A stretch of 64,000 bases of DNA from Pseudomonas lini (GTDB lineage Bacteria; Pseudomonadota; Gammaproteobacteria; Pseudomonadales; Pseudomonadaceae): the NCBI RefSeq assembly GCF_001042905.1, contig NZ_JYLB01000002.1, positions 310,001-374,000 of the forward strand, given 5' to 3'. How positions within the stretch are numbered: the stretch's first letter is position 1; each line of letters starts with the position of its first letter. Positions 8,818 to 17,892 of this stretch are shown here, in pieces. The position numbers and the translations under genes are program-made. The notes beneath the pieces are model-generated. The model had not been told where the DNA came from and searched no databases. It saw only the letters and a list, made by a program, of their open reading frames with translations.

Positions 8818-9036
8818 TTACGTGATCGGCTCAGCGGCTGCTTGCAACTGCACCTCGACCTGGGCGCAGGCCGGGCACAGGCAGGACTTGTCGCGCAGCT
8901 CGGCGGGCAACGCCTGGAGCACCGCCGGATCGATGCTGACGCCGTAGCACCAGCAGGCACGATCGACGGTTCGCGGGTCAGCCAGGCTGCAGTCGTTGGA
9001 GGCGCCGCAAGCCGGGCAGAGGTCAGGTTTTTTCAT
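8818..9036 (-). CDS. Small cysteine-rich CWC-family protein
   Basis: A 72-residue protein with paired metal-binding motifs: CPAC near residue 7, CWCYG near 28, and CLCPAC near 52. This is the cysteine-rich CWC pattern and probably binds zinc or iron. The frame can be extended upstream, but the family starts near MKKPDLCPACG, so ATG 9036 was chosen; an ATG three codons earlier is possible. Molecular role unknown. Confidence 0.75.
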   Translation of the reverse strand: MKKPDLCPACGASNDCSLADPRTVDRACWCYGVSIDPAVLQALPAELRDKSCLCPACAQVEVQLQAAAEPIT

Positions 9037-9127
9037 GAGGGGCATTCGATTACGGCCGGTTTGCTTGGCCCGAGACCGCGCATGATCGGCCGGCAAGCAC
9101 TCCTGCGCAAGCCGGTGATCCCGGAAA

Positions 9128-10906
9128 TCAACGCCGATCTTGCAGATACGCTCGCCACCCGCCCAACTGACTGATATCCACCGCCCCCTCCAGCCCATAG
9201 GGCTCACAGATAAACCCGCTCTCCCAGCGCCCATCCGCCAATTGCACCTTGCCCAACCCCAGCGGCGCCGGAATGGCGGTCAGGAACGAACCCAACTCAC
9301 TGCTTGGCAACTCCCACACTTCCACCGCAATCGCCGCGCCACCTTCTTTCACTCGGACCATGCCTGGGCGATAGGGGGGGCCACCGGCCAGGGCATACAG
9401 CTGATAGTCGGGGGAGCTGTGAGTGGCTTCGAGCAAACGGGCTCCACGCTGCTTGAGTTGCCAGTTCAGCGCCAGCCCATCCAGGTGCGCGCCGCAGACC
9501 ACCAGCCGTGCGCGATCATTGCGCGCAATGTTCGTCGGCGCAGGCGCGGCCAACCCTTGCTGGCGTTGCAGGGCATCCGCCACGCTCAACAGATACTGAT
9601 CGGTAAACGCCCGGCCGAACAACGTCACGCCCCATGGCAAACCATTGCCCATGAATCCGCTGGGCACGGCGACGGCGGCGTAATCGAGCAGGTTCATGAA
9701 GTTGGTGTAGTAGCCCAGTTCCGAGTTGCGCAGCACCGGTTCGGCCGCAAGCTCCGCCTGTGTCACCGGGCGGCCGATGGTTGGCGTGACCACGCAATCA
9801 AGGCCTTCCAGGGCTTTGTCGCACAGCGCTTTCAAGGCCTGCAGACGGTATTGGGCGCGGAAGGTTTGCACGCCGGTCACCGCTGGGGCCTTGGCCAATA
9901 CGGCGCGAATCACCGGCAGCACGGCTTGAGGATGTTGCTCCATCAACTCGCCGGCCACGCTGTAACGCTCCGCCACCCACGGCCCTTCGTAGAGCAACCG
10001 CGCCGCTTCGAGAAACGGCGACAAATCCAGTTCGACCGCTTCCCCGCCCATGGCTTTGAGCTGGTCGATGGCGTCGCCGAACAGCAACGGGCCTTCAGGG
10101 CAGCCGAAGAACGCCAGATCCTGCGCACGGGGCACGCCGAAACGGAATGGGCGTGGTGTGCCGAAGGCCGAGCCGTCATTCCACAGCGGATTACTGCGGC
10201 TGTATTCGTCCCGTGGATCGAGATGAGCGGTGAGCGCGAGCAACTGACTGGCTTCCCGGGCCGTGGACGTGAAGGTCGTGACGCAATCGAGCGTGCGACA
10301 GGCAGGAACCACACCGGCAGTGGAGAACAGCCCTTTGCTGGCTTTCAAACCGACCAGATTGTTCAATGCCGCCGGCACGCGACCGGAGCCTGCCGTGTCC
10401 GTGCCCAGGGAAAAACTCGCCACGCCCAGCGCCACCGCCAGTGAAGACCCGGCGCTGGAACCTCCCGACGGATACTCCGGCAACACGCTGTTCGGGCAAG
10501 CGCCATACGGCGAGCGGCTGCCATTGAGGCCAGTGGCGAACTGGTCGAGATTGGTCTTGCCCAACGGAATCGCACCCAGCGCCAGCAGTTGCTCGACGAT
10601 GGTTGCCGAGCGTTCCGGCACATAGGCAAACGCCGGACACGCCGCCGTGGTGGGAATGCCCGCCAGGTCGATGTTGTCCTTGATCGCGAACGGCACGCCG
10701 TACAGCGGCAGGCTGCCAGGGTCACGACCGTCGAGTGCGGCGAGGTACGGTTCCAGTTCCTCGGCACTGAGCAAATGGATGAACAGGTGATAGTCCGGGT
10801 TCAGTGCCGCGGCTTTTTCACGCAGGCTCAACAGCAGTTGCCGAGGCGTGATTTGCCCTTGTTGGTAAGCGTTGCGCAGGGCGTCGAGTTGCAGATTGAT
10901 GTTCAT
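9128..10906 (-). CDS. atzF: Allophanate hydrolase
   Basis: Hydrolyses allophanate to two ammonia and two CO2, the last step of the carboxylase route for urea or guanidine. The 592 residues comprise an amidase-signature domain (about 1-450) and the C-terminal domain specific to allophanate hydrolases (about 460-592, starting near RLVVCGAHLDGLALN). The Ser-cisSer-Lys triad is K76 (FAIKDN), S150 (SGGSSAG) and S174 (TAGSGRVPA). It lies 15 bases downstream of the carboxylase and is last in the guanidine/urea operon. Confidence 0.94.
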   Translation of the reverse strand: MNINLQLDALRNAYQQGQITPRQLLLSLREKAAALNPDYHLFIHLLSAEELEPYLAALDGRDPGSLPLYGVPFAIKDNIDLAGIPTTAACPAFAYVPERSATIVEQLLALGAIPLGKTNLDQFATGLNGSRSPYGACPNSVLPEYPSGGSSAGSSLAVALGVASFSLGTDTAGSGRVPAALNNLVGLKASKGLFSTAGVVPACRTLDCVTTFTSTAREASQLLALTAHLDPRDEYSRSNPLWNDGSAFGTPRPFRFGVPRAQDLAFFGCPEGPLLFGDAIDQLKAMGGEAVELDLSPFLEAARLLYEGPWVAERYSVAGELMEQHPQAVLPVIRAVLAKAPAVTGVQTFRAQYRLQALKALCDKALEGLDCVVTPTIGRPVTQAELAAEPVLRNSELGYYTNFMNLLDYAAVAVPSGFMGNGLPWGVTLFGRAFTDQYLLSVADALQRQQGLAAPAPTNIARNDRARLVVCGAHLDGLALNWQLKQRGARLLEATHSSPDYQLYALAGGPPYRPGMVRVKEGGAAIAVEVWELPSSELGSFLTAIPAPLGLGKVQLADGRWESGFICEPYGLEGAVDISQLGGWRAYLQDRR

Positions 10907-10921
10907 GGCGATAATCCTTTT

Positions 10922-13900
10922 TTAATGGCTTGAGTCGAGTTCCAGCACCACCACACGTTGCCCGGCGCGCACCGCCGAACCCGGTTGCACGCGAATCTCG
11001 CGCACCACGCCCGCCATGGGTGCGAGCAGCGGGATTTCCATCTTCATCGACTCCAGAATCACCAACACATCCCCCGCCGCAACCCGGCTGCCAGCCTGCA
11101 CCTGAACCTGCCAGAGATTGCCGGCGATGTGGCTGTCGATGCTCTGCTGACCGTCGGCTAACGGTGCCTCTTCGGTCACTTCCGGGGCCAGCTCTTCGCT
11201 GTCGAAATGCGCCTGGCCGCTGGCGATCCAGCGTTCGCGCTCGGCGTTGAACGCGCTTTTTTGCTGATCCCGAAATGCCGCGATGCCCTGGGCTTCTTTC
11301 GCCAAGAACGCCTGGTAATCCGTCAGATTCAGCTGACTGTGTTCGATGTTCAGATCAAAGCGCCCAAGCGGGAAATCCCGACGAATGCGCAGCAGTTCAT
11401 CGGCGCTCACCGGGTAGAACCGGATCTGGTCGAAGAAGCGCAGCAGCCACGGCTTGCCGTCGAACGCGGCGACTTCGCGGTAGCGATTCCACATCTGCAG
11501 CGTGCGACCGACGAACTGATAACCACCGGGGCCCTCCATGCCGTACACGCACATGTAGGCGCCGCCGATGCCTACCGAGTTTTCCGCGGTCCAGGTGCGG
11601 GCCGGGTTGTACTTGGTGGTCACCAGGCGATGCCGAGGATCGAGCGGGGTGGCGACCGGTGCGCCGAGGTAGACGTCGCCCAGGCCCATCACCAGATAGC
11701 TGGCGTCGAACACTGTGCGCTGCACTTCGTCGAGGTTCGGCAGGTCGTTGATGCGGCGGATGAACTCCAGATTGCTCGGGCACCAGGGCGCGTCTTTACG
11801 CACGGTGGTCATGTATTTCTCGATCGCCAACTGGCAGGCCGGGTCATCCCAGGACAGTGGCAGATGGACGATGCGCGAGGGCACTTGCAGGTCCTTGGCG
11901 GCGCACACGGAGTCCCATTCACCGGTGACAATGCCCAGCAGATCGGCCAGCGGCAGTTGCTCCGGTTGGTAGTGCACTTGCAGCGAGCGAATGCCCGGCG
12001 TCAGGTCGATCACACCGTGCAGGTGTTTGCGTTCCAATGCCTGCATCAACGCGTGAGCGCGAAAGCGCAGGACCAGGTCCAGTTCGGGGGCACCGATTTC
12101 CAATAACAAATGAGTGTCGCCCGACAGACGTGCAACCAGCCGCGTATCCCCCTGACCAATATCCAACACCACAGGCGACGCAATCCCCTGTGGGAGCGGG
12201 CTTGCTCGCGAAGGGGCCAGATCAGGCACCGCATCAACTTCTTCGTGAGCAAGCCCACTCCCACAGGAATCCCATTTCAAGGCGAGATTGCGCGCGGTCT
12301 TGAGATCGACCGGGACGAACTGAACCTTGTCCCCAGCCTTGAGCTGCCCCAACTGCCAAAGGTCCGCCTCGATCACCGTCACCGGGCAGACAAAGCCACC
12401 GAGGCTCGGGCCATCGGGACCGAGGATTACTGGCATGTCACCAGTGAAGTCCACCGCGCCAATCGCGTACGGATTGTCATGAATATTCGACGGATGCAAT
12501 CCCGCTTCACCACCGTCGGCCCGCACCCATTCAGGCTTCGGCCCGATCAACCGCACACCGGTGCGGCTTGAGTTGAAGTGCACTTCCCACTGTGTAGCGA
12601 AGAAGGTGCCAATGTAGTTTTCGGTGAAATATTCCGGGGCGCCGTGAGGGCCGTAGATCACCCGAATCTGCCGCACGGCGGGCAACTCGGTAACGTGCTG
12701 GATCGCCAGGTTTTGCCCGGCGCTGTGGTCGCTCAAGGCCGGAACATGCAATACGTCCCCAGCGCGCAATGCACGACCAGCGTGGCCACCAAACTGGCCG
12801 AGGGTGAAGGTACTTTTGCTACCCAGATAATCCGGCACTTGCACGCCGCCGCGCAGGCACAGATAGCTGCGCGCACCTGCACCGCCAATGGTGCCGAGAT
12901 TCAAAGTGGCACCGACGGGAATCAACAGCGCGGTATTCATCGGCACCGCTTCACCGTTCAGCATCAACGGAATCACTGCACCCGTAACGGCCACAACCGC
13001 CTCACAATTGAAACGCAGCAGCGGCCCGCTCATGGTGATTTCCAGCGCTGCTGCACCTTCATCGTTACCCAGCAAGCGATTGCCCAGACGCAGCGCCCGG
13101 CTGTCCATCGGTCCCGACGGCGGCACGCCCACCGCCCAGTAACCGAGGCGTCCCGGATAGTCCTGAACGCTGGTCTGCGTGCCGGCGCTGAGCACTTCAA
13201 AGGTGTTGGCTTGATAGATCAGGGCTTCCAGGCAACGGGTCCACGGCTGGCCGCTGGCAAAGGGCGTATCGAGCAGAATCTGCCGCAAGTAATCGCGGTT
13301 GGTTTCCACCCCGTACAGCAGGCTGTCACCCAGAGCCTGATGCAGATCGACGCGCGCTGCTTCGCGAGTCGGTGCCCAGCTGATGACCTTGGCGATCATC
13401 GGATCGAAGTACGGCGGGATCTCGCAACCGGCCTCGACCCAAGTGTCGATGCGCAGGTGTTTGCCATCGGTAACCGGGAAATTGACGGCAGTGAGCAGAC
13501 CGGGACTCGGCTGGAAATCCCGACCAGGATCTTCGGCATAGAGTCGTGCCTGAATCGCATGACCGTTGGCTTTCAATCCCTGGCTCAACTCGCGCAGCGG
13601 CGGCAAATCACCGGCCGCCAATTCCACCATCCAGCGCACCAGATCGACGCCCCACACTTGTTCGGTGACGCCGTGTTCCACCTGCAAACGGGTATTCACT
13701 TCAAGAAAATAGAAACGCTGGGCATCGCTGTCGAAGACGAATTCCACAGTGCCCGCGCTGCGGTAATTCACCGCTTTGGCCAGTTTGATTGCCGCTGCAC
13801 AGAGTTCCTCGGCCATGCCCACGGGCAGGTTCGGCGCCGGGGTTTCTTCGAGGACTTTCTGGTTGCGTCGCTGCACCGAACAGTCGCGCACGCCGAGGGC

Positions 13901-14563
13901 AAGCACCTCGCCCTGGCCATCGCCGAACACCTGCACTTCCAGATGCCGGGCGCGCTGGATGTACTTCTCGATGAACACGCCGGCGTCGCTGAAATTGTTC
14001 TGCCCAAGGCGTTTGACGGCTTCGAATGATTCGCTCAATTCGCCGGCGCTGCGGCACACGCGCATACCGATGCCACCACCGCCGGCGGTGCTTTTGAGCA
14101 TCACCGGGTAGCCGACCTGTTCACCTGCGATCAACGCTGCGTCGAGGTTATCGAGCAGCTCGGTGCCTTCGAGCATTGGCACGCCGTGTTGCCTGGCCAG
14201 CGCACGGGCGGTGTGCTTGAGGCCGAACACCCGCAGTTGCTCCGGTGTGGGGCCGATGAAGGCGATGTCGGCCGTTTCGCAGGCTTGGGCGAATGCAGCG
14301 TTTTCCGAAAGAAAGCCGTAGCCGGGATGGATCGCGGTGGCTCCGGTGGCTTTTGCGACGGCGAGGATTTTATCCACGGCCAGATAAGTGCCAGCGGCAG
14401 CGCCTTCACCGAGGCTGTGGGACTCAAAGGCTTGCAGGATGTGCAGGCTGGCGGCATCGGCTTCGGAGTAAACGGCAACGCCCTTGACCTGCAATTCACC
14501 CAAGGTACGCAAGATGCGACAGGCAATGGCGCCGCGGTTGGCAATAAGGACTTTTTCGAACAT
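10922..14563 (-). CDS. uca: Biotin-dependent guanidine/urea carboxylase
   Basis: A 1213-residue multidomain carboxylase: biotin carboxylase (1-450; ATP-grasp and SAGTVEFVFD), KipA-like half (from about 465, SVQDYPGRLGYW), KipI-like half (from about 795), and a biotinyl domain with ESMKME, biotinyl Lys 1174. The family carboxylates urea, or in the re-described group guanidine, giving allophanate or carboxyguanidine. The guanidine-I riboswitch and two DUF1989 partners in this operon favour guanidine; this is inference from context plus the published reassignment of the family. Residues about 766-792, between the KipA and KipI halves, are encoded by a REP element inserted in frame. Upstream lies a 308-base gap with another REP. 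Confidence 0.9.
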   Translation of the reverse strand: MFEKVLIANRGAIACRILRTLGELQVKGVAVYSEADAASLHILQAFESHSLGEGAAAGTYLAVDKILAVAKATGATAIHPGYGFLSENAAFAQACETADIAFIGPTPEQLRVFGLKHTARALARQHGVPMLEGTELLDNLDAALIAGEQVGYPVMLKSTAGGGGIGMRVCRSAGELSESFEAVKRLGQNNFSDAGVFIEKYIQRARHLEVQVFGDGQGEVLALGVRDCSVQRRNQKVLEETPAPNLPVGMAEELCAAAIKLAKAVNYRSAGTVEFVFDSDAQRFYFLEVNTRLQVEHGVTEQVWGVDLVRWMVELAAGDLPPLRELSQGLKANGHAIQARLYAEDPGRDFQPSPGLLTAVNFPVTDGKHLRIDTWVEAGCEIPPYFDPMIAKVISWAPTREAARVDLHQALGDSLLYGVETNRDYLRQILLDTPFASGQPWTRCLEALIYQANTFEVLSAGTQTSVQDYPGRLGYWAVGVPPSGPMDSRALRLGNRLLGNDEGAAALEITMSGPLLRFNCEAVVAVTGAVIPLMLNGEAVPMNTALLIPVGATLNLGTIGGAGARSYLCLRGGVQVPDYLGSKSTFTLGQFGGHAGRALRAGDVLHVPALSDHSAGQNLAIQHVTELPAVRQIRVIYGPHGAPEYFTENYIGTFFATQWEVHFNSSRTGVRLIGPKPEWVRADGGEAGLHPSNIHDNPYAIGAVDFTGDMPVILGPDGPSLGGFVCPVTVIEADLWQLGQLKAGDKVQFVPVDLKTARNLALKWDSCGSGLAHEEVDAVPDLAPSRASPLPQGIASPVVLDIGQGDTRLVARLSGDTHLLLEIGAPELDLVLRFRAHALMQALERKHLHGVIDLTPGIRSLQVHYQPEQLPLADLLGIVTGEWDSVCAAKDLQVPSRIVHLPLSWDDPACQLAIEKYMTTVRKDAPWCPSNLEFIRRINDLPNLDEVQRTVFDASYLVMGLGDVYLGAPVATPLDPRHRLVTTKYNPARTWTAENSVGIGGAYMCVYGMEGPGGYQFVGRTLQMWNRYREVAAFDGKPWLLRFFDQIRFYPVSADELLRIRRDFPLGRFDLNIEHSQLNLTDYQAFLAKEAQGIAAFRDQQKSAFNAERERWIASGQAHFDSEELAPEVTEEAPLADGQQSIDSHIAGNLWQVQVQAGSRVAAGDVLVILESMKMEIPLLAPMAGVVREIRVQPGSAVRAGQRVVVLELDSSH
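12187..12267. repeat. REP doublet inside the carboxylase coding sequence
   Basis: The arms CCTGTGGGAGCGGGCTTGCT... (from 12187) and ...AGCAAGCCCACTCCCACAGG (to 12267) are inverted copies about 27 bases long around a 27-base centre. The 81-base unit equals 27 codons and leaves the frame intact, adding a linker between the two carboxyltransferase halves. REPs are normally intergenic. Confidence 0.85.
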
Positions 14564-14692
14564 GGCATAACCCCCGGAGGCGATAACGCATCAGCCTCGA
14601 CCTGGGATGCGGGCCGTCCCGCAGTTTTTCGATAGGCGCCGAGGTCGTCCTCGGCGGCAGAATCAGTTCACTTAAAAAGCACCGCTGACCCC

Positions 14693-14783
14693 CTGTGGGA
14701 GCGGGCTTGCTCGCGAAAGCGGAGTGTCGGTCGACATCAATGCTGGATGTGACGGCCCCTTCGCGAGCAAGCCCGCTCCCACA
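14693..14783. repeat. REP doublet within the operon
   Basis: Inverted REP arms TGTGGGAGCGGGCTTGCTCG... and ...GAGCAAGCCCGCTCCCACA fill most of the 308-base gap (14564-14871) between the second DUF1989 gene and the carboxylase gene. No terminator-like T-run follows. It may stabilise the upstream message or reduce downstream expression. Nothing else was seen in the gap. Confidence 0.85.
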
Positions 14784-14871
14784 TTTGGGTTGTGGTGTTT
14801 TTACTTTTTTAGGCACTGGCCGGAGCGGGACTGGCACAGGGCAAACAACCACCGCCGAAAGCGCGAAATTT

Positions 14872-15525
14872 TCAGTTCCATACCAGCAGCTCCGCAGGCG
14901 TCGGGTTGTAGGCGTTGCAGGGGTTGTTCAGTTGCGGGCAGTTGGAGATCAGCACGATCACGTCCATCTCGGCCCGCAGGTCGACGTATTTGCCCGGCGC
15001 CGAAATCCCGTCTTCGAAGGTCAGGCCACCGTCGGCCGTCACCGGCACGTTCATGAAGAAGTTGATGTTCGGCCCGATGTCTCCCTTGCCCAGCCGACCG
15101 TCGTGGGCGCAGGCGCGCAGGTAGTTGTCGCGGCAGCTGTGCATGTAGCGTTTCTCCAGCGCATAACGCACGGTGTTGCTCTCTTGGGCGCAGGCACCGC
15201 CGAGGGTGTCGTGACGCCCGCAAGTGTCGGCGACGATGGTCAGCATCGGTTTGCCGAGGTTGGAATAGAGCACGCTGCCGGTGCTCAGGTAGACGCTGTT
15301 CTGCCGACGCAACGTGCGCTGTACGTCATAGCGCTCCTTGGGATTGGCTAGGCTGTAGAACAGAGTGTCGACGGCCTGATTGCCTTCCAGGTCGAGGATG
15401 CGCAAGGTCTGGCCGGCCTTGACCTCCATCAGCCAGGGTTCGCCGGCGGGGATGGTGGCGCGGTACACCGCGGTTTCTGGCTGCCTGTTTGTAGTAACGG
15501 CAGCGGTGGTGATAGCGAGTGACAT
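14872..15525 (-). CDS. DUF1989 protein, UAAP2 type, putative carboxyguanidine deiminase subunit
   Basis: A 217-residue DUF1989 protein of the urea-amidolyase-associated group. Conserved features are [36 protein letters not shown] and the C-terminal [15 protein letters not shown]. The two DUF1989 proteins encoded next to such carboxylases have been described as CgdA/CgdB, a heteromeric deiminase turning carboxyguanidine into allophanate. It starts 11 bases after the stop of its paralogue. The assignment rests on family and neighbourhood; I cannot say which subunit name applies. Confidence 0.85.
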   Translation of the reverse strand: MSLAITTAAVTTNRQPETAVYRATIPAGEPWLMEVKAGQTLRILDLEGNQAVDTLFYSLANPKERYDVQRTLRRQNSVYLSTGSVLYSNLGKPMLTIVADTCGRHDTLGGACAQESNTVRYALEKRYMHSCRDNYLRACAHDGRLGKGDIGPNINFFMNVPVTADGGLTFEDGISAPGKYVDLRAEMDVIVLISNCPQLNNPCNAYNPTPAELLVWN

Positions 15526-15536
15526 GGCAGCGATCC

Positions 15537-16262
15537 TCAGGCGAACAGACGGTCGGTGTTGATGAAGCCGCGCTCGTTTTCCGGGCGCGAGGTGCGGCAG
15601 TGTTCGGCGACACTCGCATCGGCGTTCATCCAGCTGAGCTTCAGCGGTTTGGGTGCGTACTCAGGCGCCGGGTCCATCGGATGTTGCAGCGCGGTGAGCA
15701 CCACCAGGGTGTCCATCGGCGCGTACAACTCGATGTAGTCACCGGCCTTGGAATGGCCTTCGACGAAGTGGAAACGCCCGGCCTCATCGACGTTCACGCG
15801 GCTGAACAGGTTGAGGGTCATCAACAGATCGGACAGGCCCAAACCCCACTTGCCCAGTTCCACCAACAGGTTGTCGGTGCCGTTGCGGAAGAAGCCGTTA
15901 CGCAGTTCCTGATAGCGGCCCGCGCCGTACTTTTGCGCGACCTCTTCAGCGCACAGCACGCCGCCGAGACTGTCGCTCCAGCCGCACGTATCGGCAGTGA
16001 TTGCCGCCAATACGCGGCCCATGTCCGAGTACAGGCAATGGCCAGTGGTGAGCTTGGCGGTGTGTTGGCATTTGAGGCTGTCGGGCAGGTTCAGGCGTTC
16101 GGTTTTTTCATGCGCATTGAGCAGCGTCAGGCTGACGTTGGCACCGCCGCGCAGGTCGGTCAGGCGCAGTAACTGGCCGCGTTTCAGAACGAAGGAACGA
16201 TGGCCGCCGCCAGGGAGCATTTCTTCGGCGAAGGGCGGGAACAGTTGGGTCGAATCAGTCAT
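15537..16262 (-). CDS. DUF1989 protein, UAAP1 type, putative carboxyguanidine deiminase subunit
   Basis: A 241-residue paralogue of the next gene, with the same core: [32 protein letters not shown], and a C-terminal [16 protein letters not shown] in place of the NCPQ motif. It contains the Cys and His positions expected of a metal-dependent DUF1989 enzyme. It lies 12 bases downstream of the ABC ATPase gene. Together the two proteins should link the carboxylase product to allophanate hydrolase. Confidence 0.85.
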   Translation of the reverse strand: MTDSTQLFPPFAEEMLPGGGHRSFVLKRGQLLRLTDLRGGANVSLTLLNAHEKTERLNLPDSLKCQHTAKLTTGHCLYSDMGRVLAAITADTCGWSDSLGGVLCAEEVAQKYGAGRYQELRNGFFRNGTDNLLVELGKWGLGLSDLLMTLNLFSRVNVDEAGRFHFVEGHSKAGDYIELYAPMDTLVVLTALQHPMDPAPEYAPKPLKLSWMNADASVAEHCRTSRPENERGFINTDRLFA

Positions 16263-16274
16263 GTGTAAATTCCT

Positions 16275-17063
16275 CTAAGCGATGCGAAGCGAACCTGCCA
16301 GCTGAGCAGGCAGGGCGTCGACGGCGGCGCGATTGGCACGGCGGTCGCTGTTCAAAGGGATGTCGTAGGTGATGCGTGCGCCATAGGCGCCGGGGGCGTG
16401 CGGGTCGAGGCGGACTTTGTCGAACACCAGTAAACGGGTGCCGAGGCTGAAACCTTCGGACAGGTCATGGGTGACCATGAACACCGTTAGCTGCGTCTCG
16501 CGCCACAGCTCCAGCAGCAACCCGTGCATGTCTTTGCGGATGCCCGGATCGAGGGCTCCGAACGGTTCGTCGAGCAGCAACACGCGCGGCTTCATGATCA
16601 GCGCCTGGGCAATCGCCAGTCGTTGCTGCATGCCGCCGGAGAGCTGCGCCGGGTACTTGTCCAGCGAGTGGCCGAGGCCGACTTTGTGCAGCAGCACTGA
16701 GGCTTGTTCGCGTGCGTCTTTTTTAGCGCTGCCGAACAAGCGCCCAAGTAGCGGTGAACGCGGCAGTTCGAGGCCGAGGGCGACGTTGTCCAGCACGCTT
16801 AAATGCGGGAACACCGAGTAGCGCTGGAATACCACGCCACGGCTGGCATCCGGTTCGCTCTCCAGGGCCTGGCCGTCGAGCAGAATCTCGCCGCGACTGG
16901 CGCGTTCCTGGCCCAGCAGTAGCCGCAGGAAAGTCGATTTACCGCAACCTGAAGCACCGACGAGTGTGCAGAACTCACCTTCGTTGACGTTCAGGTTCAG
17001 CCCTTCGAGCACCACCTGATCGGCGTATTGCTGCCAGACATTCTTCACTGTGATAAAGCTCAT
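16275..17063 (-). CDS. ABC transporter ATPase (guanidine/urea-type uptake)
   Basis: A 262-residue nitrate/taurine-type ATPase. The Walker A motif is GASGCGKST near residue 37, the signature LSGGMQQRLAIAQAL, the Walker B LLLDEPFGALD, and the switch His lies in FMVTHDLSEGF. It overlaps the permease stop by 4 bases, indicating coupled translation. With the adjacent permease and binding protein it forms an importer; position behind the riboswitch points to guanidine as cargo. Confidence 0.92.
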   Translation of the reverse strand: MSFITVKNVWQQYADQVVLEGLNLNVNEGEFCTLVGASGCGKSTFLRLLLGQERASRGEILLDGQALESEPDASRGVVFQRYSVFPHLSVLDNVALGLELPRSPLLGRLFGSAKKDAREQASVLLHKVGLGHSLDKYPAQLSGGMQQRLAIAQALIMKPRVLLLDEPFGALDPGIRKDMHGLLLELWRETQLTVFMVTHDLSEGFSLGTRLLVFDKVRLDPHAPGAYGARITYDIPLNSDRRANRAAVDALPAQLAGSLRIA

Positions 17064-17875
17064 GCGCGGGCCCCCTCATACCAAGGGAACGCCCGTTGGG
17101 TCAGGCGTTTCAGACCCCAATCCATCAGCCAGGCAAGCAGGGTGATCCAGACTACATAAGGCAGGATCACGTCCATCGCCAGGTAGCGGCGCACCAGAAA
17201 AATCCGGTAACCGAGGCCGTCGGTAGAGGCGATGGCTTCGGCGGCGATCAGGAACAACCACGCCGAACCCAGCATCAGTCGCAGCGATATCAACAGGCGC
17301 GGCAATAATTGCGGCAGCACCACCCGCAGCATCAAGGTCCAGGTCGAAGCGCCAAGCGTCTGCGCCTTGATCAGCAACTCGACGGGAATTTCCCGGGCGC
17401 GCTGTTCCAGATCGCGGGCCAGGCACGGGGTGATACCGATCACGATCAGCATCACTTTCGACAATTCCCCCAGCCCGAACACGATGAACAGAATCGGCAG
17501 GATCGCCAGCGGCGGCACCATCGACAGCACGGTGAGTACCGGCGACAACGGTGCGCCGAACAGCGGCAGGGTCCCGGCGGCGATGCCCAGGCACAGCCCG
17601 GCCAATGCACTGATGCCGAGGCCGATGGCCAGCCGTCGCAGGCTGGCGGCGCTGTCTTGCCAAAGTAAATAGTCGCCGGTGCGGGTGTCGGCAGTGAACG
17701 CCAGGCGTTTCACTGCGTCGGTCATCTGCACGGCACTGGGCAGCAGTTTGTCGTTGGGGTTGTCCATCAGCCGATCGGCCGAGCCCATGAAGTAGGCGAA
17801 CAACACCAGGGCGAACGGCAGGATCACCAACAGCAGGCGACTCGGGCGATCCGGGTGGCGATTGATCAGGCGCAT
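17060..17875 (-). CDS. ABC transporter permease
   Basis: A 271-residue inner-membrane protein with about six helices and a nitrate/taurine-type permease loop (EQRAREIPVELLIKAQTLGA) that docks the ATPase. Hydrophobic segments begin at LLVILPFALVLFAYF. It is encoded 17 bases downstream of the binding protein and overlaps the ATPase gene by 4 bases. Substrate inferred from operon context only. Confidence 0.9.
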   Translation of the reverse strand: MRLINRHPDRPSRLLLVILPFALVLFAYFMGSADRLMDNPNDKLLPSAVQMTDAVKRLAFTADTRTGDYLLWQDSAASLRRLAIGLGISALAGLCLGIAAGTLPLFGAPLSPVLTVLSMVPPLAILPILFIVFGLGELSKVMLIVIGITPCLARDLEQRAREIPVELLIKAQTLGASTWTLMLRVVLPQLLPRLLISLRLMLGSAWLFLIAAEAIASTDGLGYRIFLVRRYLAMDVILPYVVWITLLAWLMDWGLKRLTQRAFPWYEGARA

Positions 17876-17892
17876 GGCCTAGTCCTCCGTTA

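Noticed and set aside
9140..10444. A 434-codon plus-strand frame opposite allophanate hydrolase
   Set aside because: Antisense shadow with low-complexity His/Gln/Arg composition.
12578..14029. A 483-codon plus-strand frame opposite the carboxylase
   Set aside because: It is the antisense shadow of a well-conserved gene in GC-rich DNA, with no domain of its own.
10922..14563. Plain urea carboxylase annotation
   Set aside because: The guanidine-I riboswitch and two DUF1989 genes point to guanidine, though urea activity cannot be excluded from sequence.
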